A stretch of DNA of 64,000 nucleotides from NCBI GenBank assembly GCA_019623805.1, contig CP053680.1, positions 1,776,001 to 1,840,000 of the forward strand. Direction: 5' to 3'. This document shows, one piece after another, positions 8,833 to 18,208 of the stretch. The notes beneath the pieces were generated by a model. The model saw nothing but the letters and a program-made list of their open reading frames with translations. It searched no databases and was not told where the DNA came from. The translations under genes and the position numbers were made by a program. The DNA is from Gammaproteobacteria bacterium (ex Lamellibrachia satsuma) (GTDB taxonomy: Bacteria; Pseudomonadota; Gammaproteobacteria; Chromatiales; Chromatiaceae). Positions within the stretch are counted from its first letter, which is position 1, and every line of letters starts with the position of its first letter.

Positions 8833-9417
8833 ATGTCATCTCAACCCATCAAGCTCATCGTCGGACTCGGCAACCCAGGCAGTGACTATGAAGGAACCAG
8901 GCACAACACTGGCTTCTGGTTCGTCGACCTGCTGGTTCAACGTCATAACACCCCGCTAAAATCCGAATCCCGGCACCATTGCATGGCATGCCGAATCAAC
9001 GTCAACGGCCACGACTGCCGACTCTTAAAACCGACAACCTTCATGAATCGCAGTGGTCAGGCTGTCTCCAGTCTCGCTAACTATTTCAAGATCCAGCCCC
9101 AGGAGATCCTGGTCGCCCACGACGAACTCGACCTGCCTGCGGGCAAGATTCGTCTCAAAACGGGAGGGGGACACGCTGGACACAATGGACTTCGGGATAT
9201 CATGAGCGCCATCGGCAGCAAAGACTTCCATCGCCTGCGCATCGGCATCGATCACCCCAACGATCGGCGTGAAGTGGTCAACTATGTTCTGGGCCGGCCT
9301 TCAAAAGCTGACAGGGATGCCATCGACGACAGCCTCGACCAGGCGGCCGACTGCCTTACGGATATCCTGAATGGCGAACTGCAAAAAGCGATGAACCGGC
9401 TCCATTCCAGTCGATAA
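8833..9417 (+). CDS. pth: Peptidyl-tRNA hydrolase
   Basis: 194 residues, normal Pth length from the ATG at 8833. It carries the GLGNPGSDYEGTRHNTGFW signature with the catalytic His, the LLKPTTFMNRSGQAV motif, and DELDLPAGKIRLKTGGGHAGHNG. It frees peptides from tRNA that dropped off stalled ribosomes. A longer in-frame reading from 8620 overlaps rplY and lacks a conserved start. An insertion sequence follows 11 bases after the stop, where ychF would often be. Confidence 0.97.
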   Translation: MSSQPIKLIVGLGNPGSDYEGTRHNTGFWFVDLLVQRHNTPLKSESRHHCMACRINVNGHDCRLLKPTTFMNRSGQAVSSLANYFKIQPQEILVAHDELDLPAGKIRLKTGGGHAGHNGLRDIMSAIGSKDFHRLRIGIDHPNDRREVVNYVLGRPSKADRDAIDDSLDQAADCLTDILNGELQKAMNRLHSSR

Positions 9418-9428
9418 AATCCCTCTAG

Positions 9429-10991
9429 GAGTCTGTCGGATTTAACCAGTCCCATTTGATAAAATACTGTAAGCCAAAGAATAACGAACCGAAGTCAGTA
9501 TGTCAGATAAATTCCGCACGATTAATCGAGACACCCCCTATCTGTTGCCGCCCTCATTACAGGACTGGCTACCAGAGAACCATTTGGCGCGATTTATCGT
9601 GGACATCGTAGAACAGCTGGATCTGAAAGAGCTGGAATCTCAATACGGTGGCGGAGGAAAAGCGCCCTACCATCCAGCCATTTTGCTTTCACTGCTGTTC
9701 TACGGTTACGCAACCGGCGTATTCTCCAGCCGAAAGTTGGAGCAAGCCACCTACGACTCCGTGGCCTTCCGGTTCATTACGGCAGACAGCCATCCAGACC
9801 ATGACACCATCGCCACCTTTCGCAAACGCTTTCTCAAGGAGTTGAAGGGATTCTTTGTCCAGATATTAGTGATAGCCAAGGCGATGAGTCTTTTGAAGAT
9901 AGGCAATGTGAGTTTGGATGGGACAAAGGTCAAGGCCAATGCCAGCAAACACAAGGCGATGAGTTGGGGGTATGCCAACAAGCTTGAAGAGCAGCTTCAT
10001 CGTGAAGTCGAGCTGTTGCTGAAAAAGGCCGAACAGGCCGATGCAGAAGAAGAGCCGGAACTGGATATTCCAGAGGAACTCAAACGTCGTGAGGACCGGC
10101 TTGCTGCGATAGCCAAGGCTAAGAAAGAGATCGAACGAAGAGCGCGTGAGCGCTTTGAAAAAGAACGGGCGGAATACGAAGAGAAGGTGAAGCGGCGTAA
10201 GGAACGAGAGGAAAAGACAGGGAAGAAGGCCAGAGGTAGAGTGCCAAAGCCGCCAGAAGAAGGTCCACAGGAAAAAGACCAAGTCAATTTCACGGATGAG
10301 GAGTCACGCATCATGCCCTCATCGGAAGGGTTTGTTCAGGCCTATAACGCCCAAGCGGCAGTTGATACCGGTACCCACCTGATCGTGGAGAACCATATTA
10401 CCCAGCAACCCAATGACAAACAGGAAATAGAACCTGCACTTGCACAACTGAAGGCAGCAGAAGAGCAGCTGGGAAAACCACAAGGTCTGTTGGCGGATAC
10501 GGGTTACTTCAGTGAAGAGAATGTCAATCGTTGTGAAGCACAGGAGATCACCCCCTACCTCTCCGATAGCCGCGAACAGCACAACCTGCCGCTGGAAGAG
10601 CGGCTGAAACAGGTGCCGCCCTGCCCGGAAGATGCCGATATGTTAACCCGAATGAGGCATCGACTCAGTACACCGGAAGGCAAGGCCGTGTATGCCACAC
10701 GGAAATCGACAGTTGAGACCGTCTTCGGCATTATCAAAGAAGTAATGGGATTTCGGCAATTTCACCTTCGAGGGAGTGATTCAGCGCAAGGTGAATGGAA
10801 TCTGGTATGTACGGCATGGAACCTGAAGCGGATGCATGCGCTGGCAGGCTGAGATATCGACAAGGATAGGTCAGTCTTTCATAATTCACTGCCCTACATA
10901 GGGCTTATATTCCTACAGAGGCAGCGATTATGGGAAAAACACGGTGGGCCGGAAAATATCCCTGGCTCAATGGATCAAACCCGACAGACTC
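9429..10991 (+). mobile_element. IS1182-like insertion sequence, complete
   Basis: A 1563-base element. The left end GAGTCTGTCGGATTTAACC (9429 on) and the right end, read inward on the minus strand as GAGTCTGTCGGGTTTGATCC (from 10991), match over their first 11 bases and most of the rest. Each end is flanked by CTAG (9425-9428 and 10992-10995), consistent with a 4-base palindromic target duplication. It carries one intact transposase. It has landed just after pth without damaging a visible gene. Confidence 0.93.
9500..10852 (+). CDS. IS1182-family transposase
   Basis: 450 residues, uninterrupted. The N-terminal domain (NRDTPYLLPPSLQDWLPENH) is typical of IS1182/IS5-like transposases. DDE candidates are visible: Asp in SLDGTKVKANASKHK, Asp in LLADTGYFSEENV and Glu in KSTVETVFGIIKEVMGFRQF. 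A highly charged coiled-coil-like insert (about residues 170-260) separates the first and second Asp. No frameshift or internal stop is present, so the element may still be mobile. Confidence 0.95.
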   Translation: MSDKFRTINRDTPYLLPPSLQDWLPENHLARFIVDIVEQLDLKELESQYGGGGKAPYHPAILLSLLFYGYATGVFSSRKLEQATYDSVAFRFITADSHPDHDTIATFRKRFLKELKGFFVQILVIAKAMSLLKIGNVSLDGTKVKANASKHKAMSWGYANKLEEQLHREVELLLKKAEQADAEEEPELDIPEELKRREDRLAAIAKAKKEIERRARERFEKERAEYEEKVKRRKEREEKTGKKARGRVPKPPEEGPQEKDQVNFTDEESRIMPSSEGFVQAYNAQAAVDTGTHLIVENHITQQPNDKQEIEPALAQLKAAEEQLGKPQGLLADTGYFSEENVNRCEAQEITPYLSDSREQHNLPLEERLKQVPPCPEDADMLTRMRHRLSTPEGKAVYATRKSTVETVFGIIKEVMGFRQFHLRGSDSAQGEWNLVCTAWNLKRMHALAG

Positions 10992-11076
10992 CTAGGCCAA
11001 TAAACTAGACTTATATTACCAATCTCTTATAATCAAGGGATGGCTGGCAGCTGTGCTGCTTATAAGGTGGAAATCG

Positions 11077-11856
11077 ATGAAAAAACTACTCTTCCGCATC
11101 GCGGGGCTTCTGATGCTGGTGATTCTATGCCACTCTGCATCTGCCACAGAGAGCAACCCGGAGGCCGTTGCCCTTTTGCAAAAGAGCGAATCCCTGATGC
11201 GCTCGAAGGCCACGGAAGTCACATATCAAGTGGATATAGTTCGCCCCGACTGGAAACGCACCCTGGAATTTCTCAGTCACGACGACTATGAGAACAACCG
11301 CTTTCGCATGGAGATTCTTTCGCCACGCAAGACCAGAGGGACCGTGTTTCTGAAAGTCGACAATAAACTCTCCATGTACCTGCCGAAACTGCGGCGCCAG
11401 ATCGCCATCTCTCCTGCCATGATGCACGACGCCTGGATGGGTTCTGACTTTAACAATCAGGATCTTCTGGAGGCAGATTCATTGATCAGCGACTACACTC
11501 ACCTGATTGCACGGCGCGAAGGGGAGGGGCCGGAGGCAATTATCACCATAGAATCCTTTCCTAACGAAGATGCCACTGTCTCCTGGCATATGCTCGTACA
11601 GCGCATTCGCGGCGATGGTATGCCGCTGGAAATCAGGTACATCTGCAAAGACAAGGTTCCCGGGCGCCGCCTGCTGTTTGAAGCCCCCAAAGAGATGGAC
11701 GGACGGGTTATCCCCACCCGCCTGGTAATGGAACCACTAAAGAAACAAGGTAAAAAAACGACAATTACCGTCAAATCCGTCAAATTCGATGCAAACTTCA
11801 ATCCTGATCTGTTTGAGCCAATGAAGAAAAAGAAAACACAGGCGGACACACAGTAG
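11077..11856 (+). CDS. LolA-like outer-membrane lipoprotein-sorting family protein
   Basis: 259 residues from the ATG at 11077, chosen because AAGGTGG lies 6 bases upstream and the signal peptide (MKKLLFRIAGLLMLVILCHSASA) starts here. The mature part resembles the lipoprotein-sorting LolA-like family: repeated beta strands, a YQVDIVRPDWKRTLEF strand, and SPRKTRGTVFLKVDNKLSMYLPK. It ends in a Lys-rich tail. It is first in an operon with two FtsX-type permeases and an ATPase, so it is probably the periplasmic partner that receives a hydrophobic cargo. It is not the housekeeping LolA by length or context. Confidence 0.8.
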   Translation: MKKLLFRIAGLLMLVILCHSASATESNPEAVALLQKSESLMRSKATEVTYQVDIVRPDWKRTLEFLSHDDYENNRFRMEILSPRKTRGTVFLKVDNKLSMYLPKLRRQIAISPAMMHDAWMGSDFNNQDLLEADSLISDYTHLIARREGEGPEAIITIESFPNEDATVSWHMLVQRIRGDGMPLEIRYICKDKVPGRRLLFEAPKEMDGRVIPTRLVMEPLKKQGKKTTITVKSVKFDANFNPDLFEPMKKKKTQADTQ

Positions 11857-11880
11857 AAACAATCACAATACGGAGACCCT

Positions 11881-13107
11881 GTGATAAAACCGGTCATCTA
11901 CGCCGTTGCACTTCGCAACCTTCTGGGACATCTGCGCCGCACCATGCTCACGGTTGGCGCCATCGCGGTAGGACTCAGTGCATTGATCTTCCTCTGGAGT
12001 TTCAATGACGGCTTGCACCGCAACATGCTGCAGAACTTTCAGGACGCAATCATCGGCAGCATCCAGATCCATCACGAGGGTTTTTTCGAACGACCGGAAC
12101 TCTCCCGCCATCTTAGAAACCCCGACAAGATCATCACGACTGTTGAACAGGCTGGCGTCAAGCGTTGGAGCCGACGTCTCGAAGCCTTCGCCCTGGCCGC
12201 CTCCGATGAAACCACTGAAGGCGTCATGCTGATCGGCATGGAAGCAGACAGAGCGCCTGCCATCACCGATCTTGAGAAACGCATCTCCATCGGGCGTTTC
12301 CTGCGGGAAGACGATGCGTACGCCTGCATCCTCGGAGCCACAACCGCCCGCAACCTCAAACTTGGTCTCGGCGACCCTGTCGTGATGATTGGTTATGATC
12401 GTTTTGGCGCACTTGTGGCCGAAGAGTTCACACTGGTCGGCATCATCACCAGCGGCGAGATGGGGCTGGATCGGGGCATGGCCCTGACCAATATCAAATC
12501 CCTGCAGGAGATGCTCGATATGCCTGACGGAGTGACTGATATAGTGCTGCGCACCCCGGAAGAGAGGATTCAACAACTGACGGATGAATTGATTTTTGCG
12601 CTGTCGGATGAGAATGTCGAGGTCATGCCATGGAGCACCATGTTTCCCGTCATGAATGAGTGGATCATACTGCACGACGGCTTTCTCTACCTTTTTCTCG
12701 CTGTCGTACTCTTCATCGTTTTAGCCGGCGAACTCAATACAATGCTGCTCTCGATGCTGGAACGCACCCGTGAATTCGGCATCTTTATGGCCATTGGAAC
12801 CGAGCGGTATGAAATAGGCTTAATGCTTGTATTTGAAGCCTTGTTTATTGGTCTTGCCGGTACACTTTTAGGAATTGTCTTTGGTACCGGCATCGTTCTC
12901 GTGACGCACTCAACCGGTATCGATCTATCCATTCTGTTGGGTTCCACCTCACGGTTTTACGTCGACTCACTGGTCTATCCTCATCTCAATCTCGACCATC
13001 TGGGCACTACTGTGGGGGCAATCCTGATCGCCTCGATCATTGCCGGTCTCTATCCAGCCTGGAAGGCCAGTCGCCTGCAACCGGTTGAGGCGATGCGAAA
13101 TGTCTAA
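11881..13107 (+). CDS. ABC transporter permease, FtsX/MacB (LolC/E-like) family
   Basis: 408 residues, GTG start. One N-terminal membrane helix (about 20-45) is followed by a large periplasmic domain (about 50-260) and then three C-terminal helices containing the FtsX core (ELNTMLLSMLERTREFGIFMAIG). This is the topology of lipoprotein-releasing or MacB-type permeases. It overlaps the next permease by 8 bases, so the pair probably forms a heterodimer served by the ATPase at 14353. The cargo is unknown. Confidence 0.88.
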   Translation: MIKPVIYAVALRNLLGHLRRTMLTVGAIAVGLSALIFLWSFNDGLHRNMLQNFQDAIIGSIQIHHEGFFERPELSRHLRNPDKIITTVEQAGVKRWSRRLEAFALAASDETTEGVMLIGMEADRAPAITDLEKRISIGRFLREDDAYACILGATTARNLKLGLGDPVVMIGYDRFGALVAEEFTLVGIITSGEMGLDRGMALTNIKSLQEMLDMPDGVTDIVLRTPEERIQQLTDELIFALSDENVEVMPWSTMFPVMNEWIILHDGFLYLFLAVVLFIVLAGELNTMLLSMLERTREFGIFMAIGTERYEIGLMLVFEALFIGLAGTLLGIVFGTGIVLVTHSTGIDLSILLGSTSRFYVDSLVYPHLNLDHLGTTVGAILIASIIAGLYPAWKASRLQPVEAMRNV

Positions 13108-14350
13108 TGCCAAGCGCCTCTCACTGACAGCCTATCTCTCACTGGCCTTGCGAAACCTGCTACGGAACCCGCGCCGTACCGGCATCACACTGGCAACCAT
13201 GATTTTCGGTATCGCCACACTGACCCTGCTCAGTGCCCTCAATGATGGCTGGCTGGAGCAGATGAGGGACAACTTTATTCTCAGTTTCACCGGGCATGTG
13301 CAGATACATGCCAGCGGATTCGAGTCTTCACAGAACCTCAATGACCATATCAAAGCGCCCGGAAAGATAATCCTGCTGCTCCAGGACTCCCCGGAGATCC
13401 AGGGCTGGACACAGCGCATTCGCACCTCCGGGCTGGTCTCTCTTGGAGGCAGCAGTGCCGGCGTCCAGATCATGGCCACCGACCCTGAACAGGAGACTTG
13501 GGTAACACATATGCACCGGGGGCTTAAACAGGGCCGCTGGCTCAATCCCGGCACTTCCCACGACCTCCTGCTTGGTATAACTGTCGCCCAGAACATAGGC
13601 GCTGAGATCGGCGACAGGATCGTGCTCATGGCGCAACGCCCCAACGGCGAGATGGTCTCCGAGATTTTTTTTCTGCGCGGTATTCTCGAGACCGGCGCAC
13701 CTCAGATTGACCGTACGCTGGCACTGATACCCCTGAATGCCGCGCAGGCCTGGTTCGAGATGGGAGAATCCGTCACCGACATCGTCATAAGAGCCAGCAG
13801 CCATGAAAACACTGCCGGCCTTCAGCATCACTTCAATCAGGAACTCCGCGGTGATGGTTATGAAATTCTCGCCTGGCAGGATCTCGACCCGATGGTTCGC
13901 CAATGGCTGGAATTCAGCGATGCCTATGGCCTTATCATCATACTTGTTGTCGTGGCACTGGTACTCACCGAGATCCTTAATACCATGTTGATCTCCCTGC
14001 ATGAGCGACAGAAAGAGCTTGGCATAATGATCGCAATCGGCACCCGAAAGTCGCAGATATTCTTTATGCTGCTGATTGAAGCCGTGATGCTGATCCTGCT
14101 CGGCGGTGCCTTGGGCTACGGGGTGGGTGGACTACTTGTTTTGCACCTTTCCGATGGCGGCATTGATCTCTCCTACTTCGCCAATGCCTTCAAGTTCTTC
14201 TACATGGATCCTGTCATACTGCCGCTGCTGACCCTTGATTCAGCCACACGGATACTCGGCACCACCTTGGTCGCTGCCCTGATCGCTGGTCTCTATCCGG
14301 CCTGGAGGGCAACAAAAATTGAAATCAGCCAATCCCTGCGAACCTTCTGA
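13100..14350 (+). CDS. ABC transporter permease, FtsX/MacB family, second subunit
   Basis: 416 residues from the ATG at 13100, inside the 3' end of the preceding permease. It is paralogous to it: NLLRNPRRTGITLATMIFGIATL at the first helix, the conserved VQIHASGFESSQNLNDHI periplasmic start, and the FtsX core TEILNTMLISLHERQKELGIMIAIGT. The N-terminal extension available from 13040 only translates the neighbour's last codons in another frame and was not used. Probably partners with the first permease. Confidence 0.88.
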   Translation: MSNAKRLSLTAYLSLALRNLLRNPRRTGITLATMIFGIATLTLLSALNDGWLEQMRDNFILSFTGHVQIHASGFESSQNLNDHIKAPGKIILLLQDSPEIQGWTQRIRTSGLVSLGGSSAGVQIMATDPEQETWVTHMHRGLKQGRWLNPGTSHDLLLGITVAQNIGAEIGDRIVLMAQRPNGEMVSEIFFLRGILETGAPQIDRTLALIPLNAAQAWFEMGESVTDIVIRASSHENTAGLQHHFNQELRGDGYEILAWQDLDPMVRQWLEFSDAYGLIIILVVVALVLTEILNTMLISLHERQKELGIMIAIGTRKSQIFFMLLIEAVMLILLGGALGYGVGGLLVLHLSDGGIDLSYFANAFKFFYMDPVILPLLTLDSATRILGTTLVAALIAGLYPAWRATKIEISQSLRTF

Positions 14351-14352
14351 CC

Positions 14353-15198
14353 ATGATTCAGCCAGATAACAGTTCAGCTATCATCACCGTCAAGAAGCTG
14401 CATAAATGCTATTGGGTCGGCAGCATGCCTTTCCCTGCGCTCAACGGCGCCAACCTTTCAATAGACAGGGGAGAGTTTGCTGTTCTCGCCGGCCGCTCGG
14501 GCTCCGGAAAAAGCACGTTGCTGAACGTCATTGGCGCACTTGAATCTGCCGATAACGGCGAAGTCATCGTCAATGGCGAAAATATTCTCGGCATGAATCA
14601 CACCGAGCGCACCCTCTTTCGACTGCATAATATCGGTTTTGTTTTTCAATCATACAACCTGATCAGGGTGCTAAGTGCCAGAGAGAACATCGCCTATGTC
14701 TGCCAACTACAGGGAATGGATAAAAAAGAGAGTGAAGGGATCGCAGATCACTGGCTGAATGAAGTGGATATGGGACATCTCGGTTACCGCAGACCTGACC
14801 AGCTCTCCGGCGGCCAACAGCAGCGAGTCGCCGTAGCCAGGGCATTGGCAACCAATCCAAAGATCGTGCTGGCTGACGAGCCCACTGCAAACCTCGATAC
14901 ACTGACAGGTCAGCGACTGATGTGCCTGCTACAGCAGCTCAACGATAAATTCGGCACCACCTTTCTGATCTCATCCCATGACCCCGATGTCAAAAATGCT
15001 GCCAGCCGTCTCATCAAACTCGCCGATGGTCAGGTGGTGCGCAATTGGGAAAAGATCCCCCCTACCCCACCGCCAATCAGTAAGGCCTGTCCCATAAAGA
15101 ATCTGCCCTTGGCCGAAAAAGTACGGCAGTTCCTGCGCAACAAGCGCAAAGGGCCTTCAAAAACAGACAAAAAGGGACCGACGCCACGCCGTTCATAA
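14353..15198 (+). CDS. ABC transporter ATP-binding protein, LolD/MacB type
   Basis: 281 residues, 2 bases after the second permease. Walker [12 protein letters not shown] is at about 47-57, the signature is [15 protein letters not shown], Walker B is [12 protein letters not shown], and the H-loop His lies in ISSHDPD. The core of about 230 residues is extended by about 50 basic, Pro-rich residues at the C-terminus (ending [10 protein letters not shown]), not usual for LolD. It powers the two FtsX-type permeases. This closes the plus-strand operon, which faces the RND operon. Confidence 0.9.
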   Translation: MIQPDNSSAIITVKKLHKCYWVGSMPFPALNGANLSIDRGEFAVLAGRSGSGKSTLLNVIGALESADNGEVIVNGENILGMNHTERTLFRLHNIGFVFQSYNLIRVLSARENIAYVCQLQGMDKKESEGIADHWLNEVDMGHLGYRRPDQLSGGQQQRVAVARALATNPKIVLADEPTANLDTLTGQRLMCLLQQLNDKFGTTFLISSHDPDVKNAASRLIKLADGQVVRNWEKIPPTPPPISKACPIKNLPLAEKVRQFLRNKRKGPSKTDKKGPTPRRS

Positions 15199-15228
15199 AA
15201 AAACCGATGGCGCATACACGGAAACAAA

Positions 15229-15256
15229 AAAGCCGGCCCTGAATCGGGCCGGCTTT
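15229..15256 (-). terminator. Rho-independent terminator of the RND operon
   Basis: AAAGCCGGCCC (15229-15239) and GGGCCGGCTTT (15246-15256) make a perfect 11-bp stem with a 6-base loop. On the minus strand the stem is followed by a run of T, giving a strong terminator for the RND/DUF1302/DUF1329 operon. On the plus strand the tail is only TTTCAC, so it may serve the converging ABC operon more weakly. Confidence 0.85.
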
Positions 15257-15281
15257 CACTTGCAGTCTGCAATACGCAAAC

Positions 15282-15311
15282 ACCCGATCCGCTGCGCTTA
15301 ATCAAGCCTAC
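15282..15311 (-). repeat. Single degenerate copy of the 30-bp palindromic repeat (type A)
   Basis: Matches the minus-orientation type A repeat seen at 32813 and 57382 (CCCGATCCGCTGCGCTT ... CCTAC). The second stem arm is changed to AATCAA, so the hairpin is broken. It lies in the gap between two converging operons. Confidence 0.65.
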
Positions 15312-15339
15312 AGCGGATCGAGAGTCATCTGTTCAATGG

Positions 15340-18108
15340 CTAATTATCCCCAAACACAAACTTCGGTTTGAGCCACTTCACCATCAGCGGTAGCAGCAAC
15401 AGCGCCGTCACCACGTCGATCAGAAGCGCCTCACTGATGTAGACACCCAATCCCCAGGTGTTTGCCAGATCGGTATTCAGCAACGGAATGAAACAGCCCA
15501 GCAATACCAGCACGGAGATAATAACCGCAGATCCGGTCGTGTTCAGGGTGTTCTCCAGAGACTTTGTCCAGTCCCCGGCAGTGGCCTGCATCTCCTCACG
15601 AAGCCTTGAGATCATATAGATACCGTAATCGATACCCAGTCCCATCGCGATACTCAAAGCAACTTGCAGATGGAAGGCGAGATTACCGGACCAGTTCTTC
15701 ACACTGGTGAAGTAGCCTCCAAGACCGTACTGGGCATACAGGGTGATGAACAGCAACACGACCAGGATTACCGAAACCGTCACCGAACGGAATATCAGTG
15801 CCGCAATGACGAAGATTGCCGCCGCCGTCAGCATGGGACCGGATAGCCAGTTGGCAACCGCCACTTCCCGGGTTGCTTCGGTCGCGCCAAGGAAACCGCC
15901 AACCGCAGGCCTGATGTAATCGGGACCCTCAACAGACAGCTCATTGGTATCACTCGACAGGTCATCTACCGGGCCCGAGCGCAGACCAAAATTGACCTTA
16001 CTGAAACCGGGATCATTCTTGTGTTCCTCGATATACTGCTGAATGTCCATGGTGACCTTATGGGTCTCTTTCGGATCCATGGTGTTGACAAACCCCATCA
16101 CCACCCCGTCGTTCCAATCCCGGGTGACGAAAGAGTCCATATCGCCATCGTCGGTCATGGTCTCCAGCAAGCCATTGAACAGCTGCACGATATCGTCACC
16201 GCTACGATCATCTTCCGGGTCGATAGAACGAAGTTTGGCGGAGGTCGGGATGTAGAGGTCCTTGATGTCCGGCTTGGTACCCGGCTCTGCGGTCAACAGC
16301 ATGTTGACGAGACGAATGTACTGCGCGTAGGAGCCGGTGAAACCGATAAACTCATGGGCGCGCATCCACTCTTCCATCGCCTCGATATCCGCCAGCACAT
16401 CAGCCTGGTTGAAGATACCCTGTGCCCCGCAGGGATCAGGGTCCCAACACCCAAGTTTTTCCTTGTACTTGTCGCACTGTACCAGGCGTTCGCCCATATC
16501 CTCGATATCGAAGAGTTCTTCGGGAAAGGGTTCGTCGACACAGGATTCCGCCACCGGCTCCTTGCCGCGAATCGGCACGGTCACGGAGATGACGCCGGGC
16601 ATAATCTCATTCAGACGTTCCAGCTGCTGAATGGTGATCGACTGCTCCTTGAACGCAGCCCGGGAGTAGTTGATACCCTTCTCCACACCAGGCATCAGAT
16701 CGTCGGAAGTGCCGTTTAGAATACCGCTATAGTAGGTCGACACACCTATGATCACCGCGACAAAACCAATCGGCAGCCATTTGCCCGGCCCTGCCAGCAG
16801 ACCAGAGATGAAACTCCCCACCTTGGTCTCCCACCCCCTTTCAAGTTCGGCCTCTTCCCTACTCGCTTCCGCCGTATTACAGGGAACGCTGACCATCAAC
16901 AACGGAATCAACGTAGTGGTTGTGAACAGCAGGGTAAGCATGCCGAACATGCCGAAATAGGCGTAGGCCTTGTAGAATGAGATATCCACCGTTGCCAGAG
17001 TGGCAAAACCCACCATATCGGTCACGATTGAGAGCGTGGCCGGCACGATAGTGTGGGAGATGGAAATTCTGGCGGCGGTCTCACACCCAACCCCCTTCGC
17101 CTGCTCCTGCATAAATCGGCGGGTCACCTGAACCGAGTGCCCTATTCCGATCGCCAACAACAGCATCGGGGTCAGCACCATCATGGTCGTCAGCTTGAAT
17201 GCAGTAAAACCCATCAGACCGAGGGTCAAAATGATGGTCGCGCCCACGCCCAGCATCGGAAAAAGCGCCCCGCGCCAGTTGCGGAACTCAAACCAGAGCG
17301 CCGCAACCACGATCGCCAACGAGATGACGAAGAGCCACCATTTGTTGACAAGATCCGCAAGCATCCAGGCCAGAAAGTAGGGTTCACCCGCTACCAGCAA
17401 TTCATAGCGGTCATCCGCACCATGCTCATCCATCATGGCCCGTACTTCACGCACCCAGGGCAGGTAGATCTCTTTTACGTCATCAGTGTAGTCACCGATG
17501 ATATAGAGTGATTTGGCGACACAGTTTTTTGTATAACGATCTTCGAATTCACATTTATTGCCATCCGCATCTTCAAATCCCACCAGCATCGGACCCATTA
17601 CAGGGTTGGTCTCGATACCCTCTTTAAGAAAGGCGAGCTGTTCTTTTGCCGTTGCAGGATCACTGCTGATGCCTTCGGTGGGAATCAGCCGTTTGAAAAC
17701 GAGCCCATTTTCATCCGCGCCCATGAACTTGATCTTCTTCGCCGCGATATCGATGAAGTTGGAGGGTCGGGAGGTCTCCAGGGAGACCAGTATTTCATGG
17801 ATCTCCTGTACCTTGTTGACGAACCAGCCCTGGTAGACATCACCCTCTTTGATCCGCAGCGTGGCAACCATCAGGTTACCCATGCCGTAGTTATGCTCCG
17901 CATAGAGGTTGGTGGCGACATAGCGGTTACTGGGCGGTAACAGCGTATCAGGATCGTTACGCATATCCAGATTCTTGACCTGTAATGCAGTAATGACCGT
18001 CATTATCAACAACAGAAACATCAGCGGTTTGCGGTGACGGACTACAAACGCCGCATAACGTTCGGCCAATGTATTATTTGATTTGTTATTGGTTGCAGCA
18101 TCGCTCAT
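15340..18108 (-). CDS. RND/MMPL-superfamily transporter
   Basis: 922 residues with two MMPL-like halves. Helix 1 (about 28-48) is followed by a large periplasmic loop, five helices (about 250-420), a second periplasmic domain (about 450-730) and six C-terminal helices (about 740-915). The core motifs GIGHSVQVTRRFMQEQ and AMGLGIDYGIYMISRLREE are RND-like. Proteins of this type usually stand with DUF1302 and DUF1329 genes, as here, and are thought to move hydrophobic molecules across the envelope. It is the last gene of the minus-strand operon, separated from DUF1302 by an attenuator-like hairpin. Confidence 0.9.
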   Translation of the reverse strand: MSDAATNNKSNNTLAERYAAFVVRHRKPLMFLLLIMTVITALQVKNLDMRNDPDTLLPPSNRYVATNLYAEHNYGMGNLMVATLRIKEGDVYQGWFVNKVQEIHEILVSLETSRPSNFIDIAAKKIKFMGADENGLVFKRLIPTEGISSDPATAKEQLAFLKEGIETNPVMGPMLVGFEDADGNKCEFEDRYTKNCVAKSLYIIGDYTDDVKEIYLPWVREVRAMMDEHGADDRYELLVAGEPYFLAWMLADLVNKWWLFVISLAIVVAALWFEFRNWRGALFPMLGVGATIILTLGLMGFTAFKLTTMMVLTPMLLLAIGIGHSVQVTRRFMQEQAKGVGCETAARISISHTIVPATLSIVTDMVGFATLATVDISFYKAYAYFGMFGMLTLLFTTTTLIPLLMVSVPCNTAEASREEAELERGWETKVGSFISGLLAGPGKWLPIGFVAVIIGVSTYYSGILNGTSDDLMPGVEKGINYSRAAFKEQSITIQQLERLNEIMPGVISVTVPIRGKEPVAESCVDEPFPEELFDIEDMGERLVQCDKYKEKLGCWDPDPCGAQGIFNQADVLADIEAMEEWMRAHEFIGFTGSYAQYIRLVNMLLTAEPGTKPDIKDLYIPTSAKLRSIDPEDDRSGDDIVQLFNGLLETMTDDGDMDSFVTRDWNDGVVMGFVNTMDPKETHKVTMDIQQYIEEHKNDPGFSKVNFGLRSGPVDDLSSDTNELSVEGPDYIRPAVGGFLGATEATREVAVANWLSGPMLTAAAIFVIAALIFRSVTVSVILVVLLFITLYAQYGLGGYFTSVKNWSGNLAFHLQVALSIAMGLGIDYGIYMISRLREEMQATAGDWTKSLENTLNTTGSAVIISVLVLLGCFIPLLNTDLANTWGLGVYISEALLIDVVTALLLLPLMVKWLKPKFVFGDN

Positions 18109-18141
18109 AGCGAAGACCTCTACCGGAAGGGTAAAAATGAA

Positions 18142-18175
18142 AAGGCAGACAGCGGTGTCTACCGCTGCCTGCCTT
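18142..18175 (-). terminator. Attenuator-like hairpin between DUF1302 and the RND gene
   Basis: Minus-strand stem AAGGCAG-G-CAGCGG / CCGCTG-T-CTGCCTT with one internal mismatch, followed by TTTTCATTTTT. It sits 34 bases after the DUF1302 stop and 34 bases before the RND start. It could reduce RND expression relative to the abundant outer-membrane partner. Confidence 0.65.
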
Positions 18176-18208
18176 AGTTTAGATCAAAATACAGATCTCA
18201 TAGGAAAC

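Noticed and set aside
16021-16719. 232-residue plus-strand frame inside the RND gene
   Set aside because: Antisense shadow of a continuous 922-residue transporter; no recognisable features.
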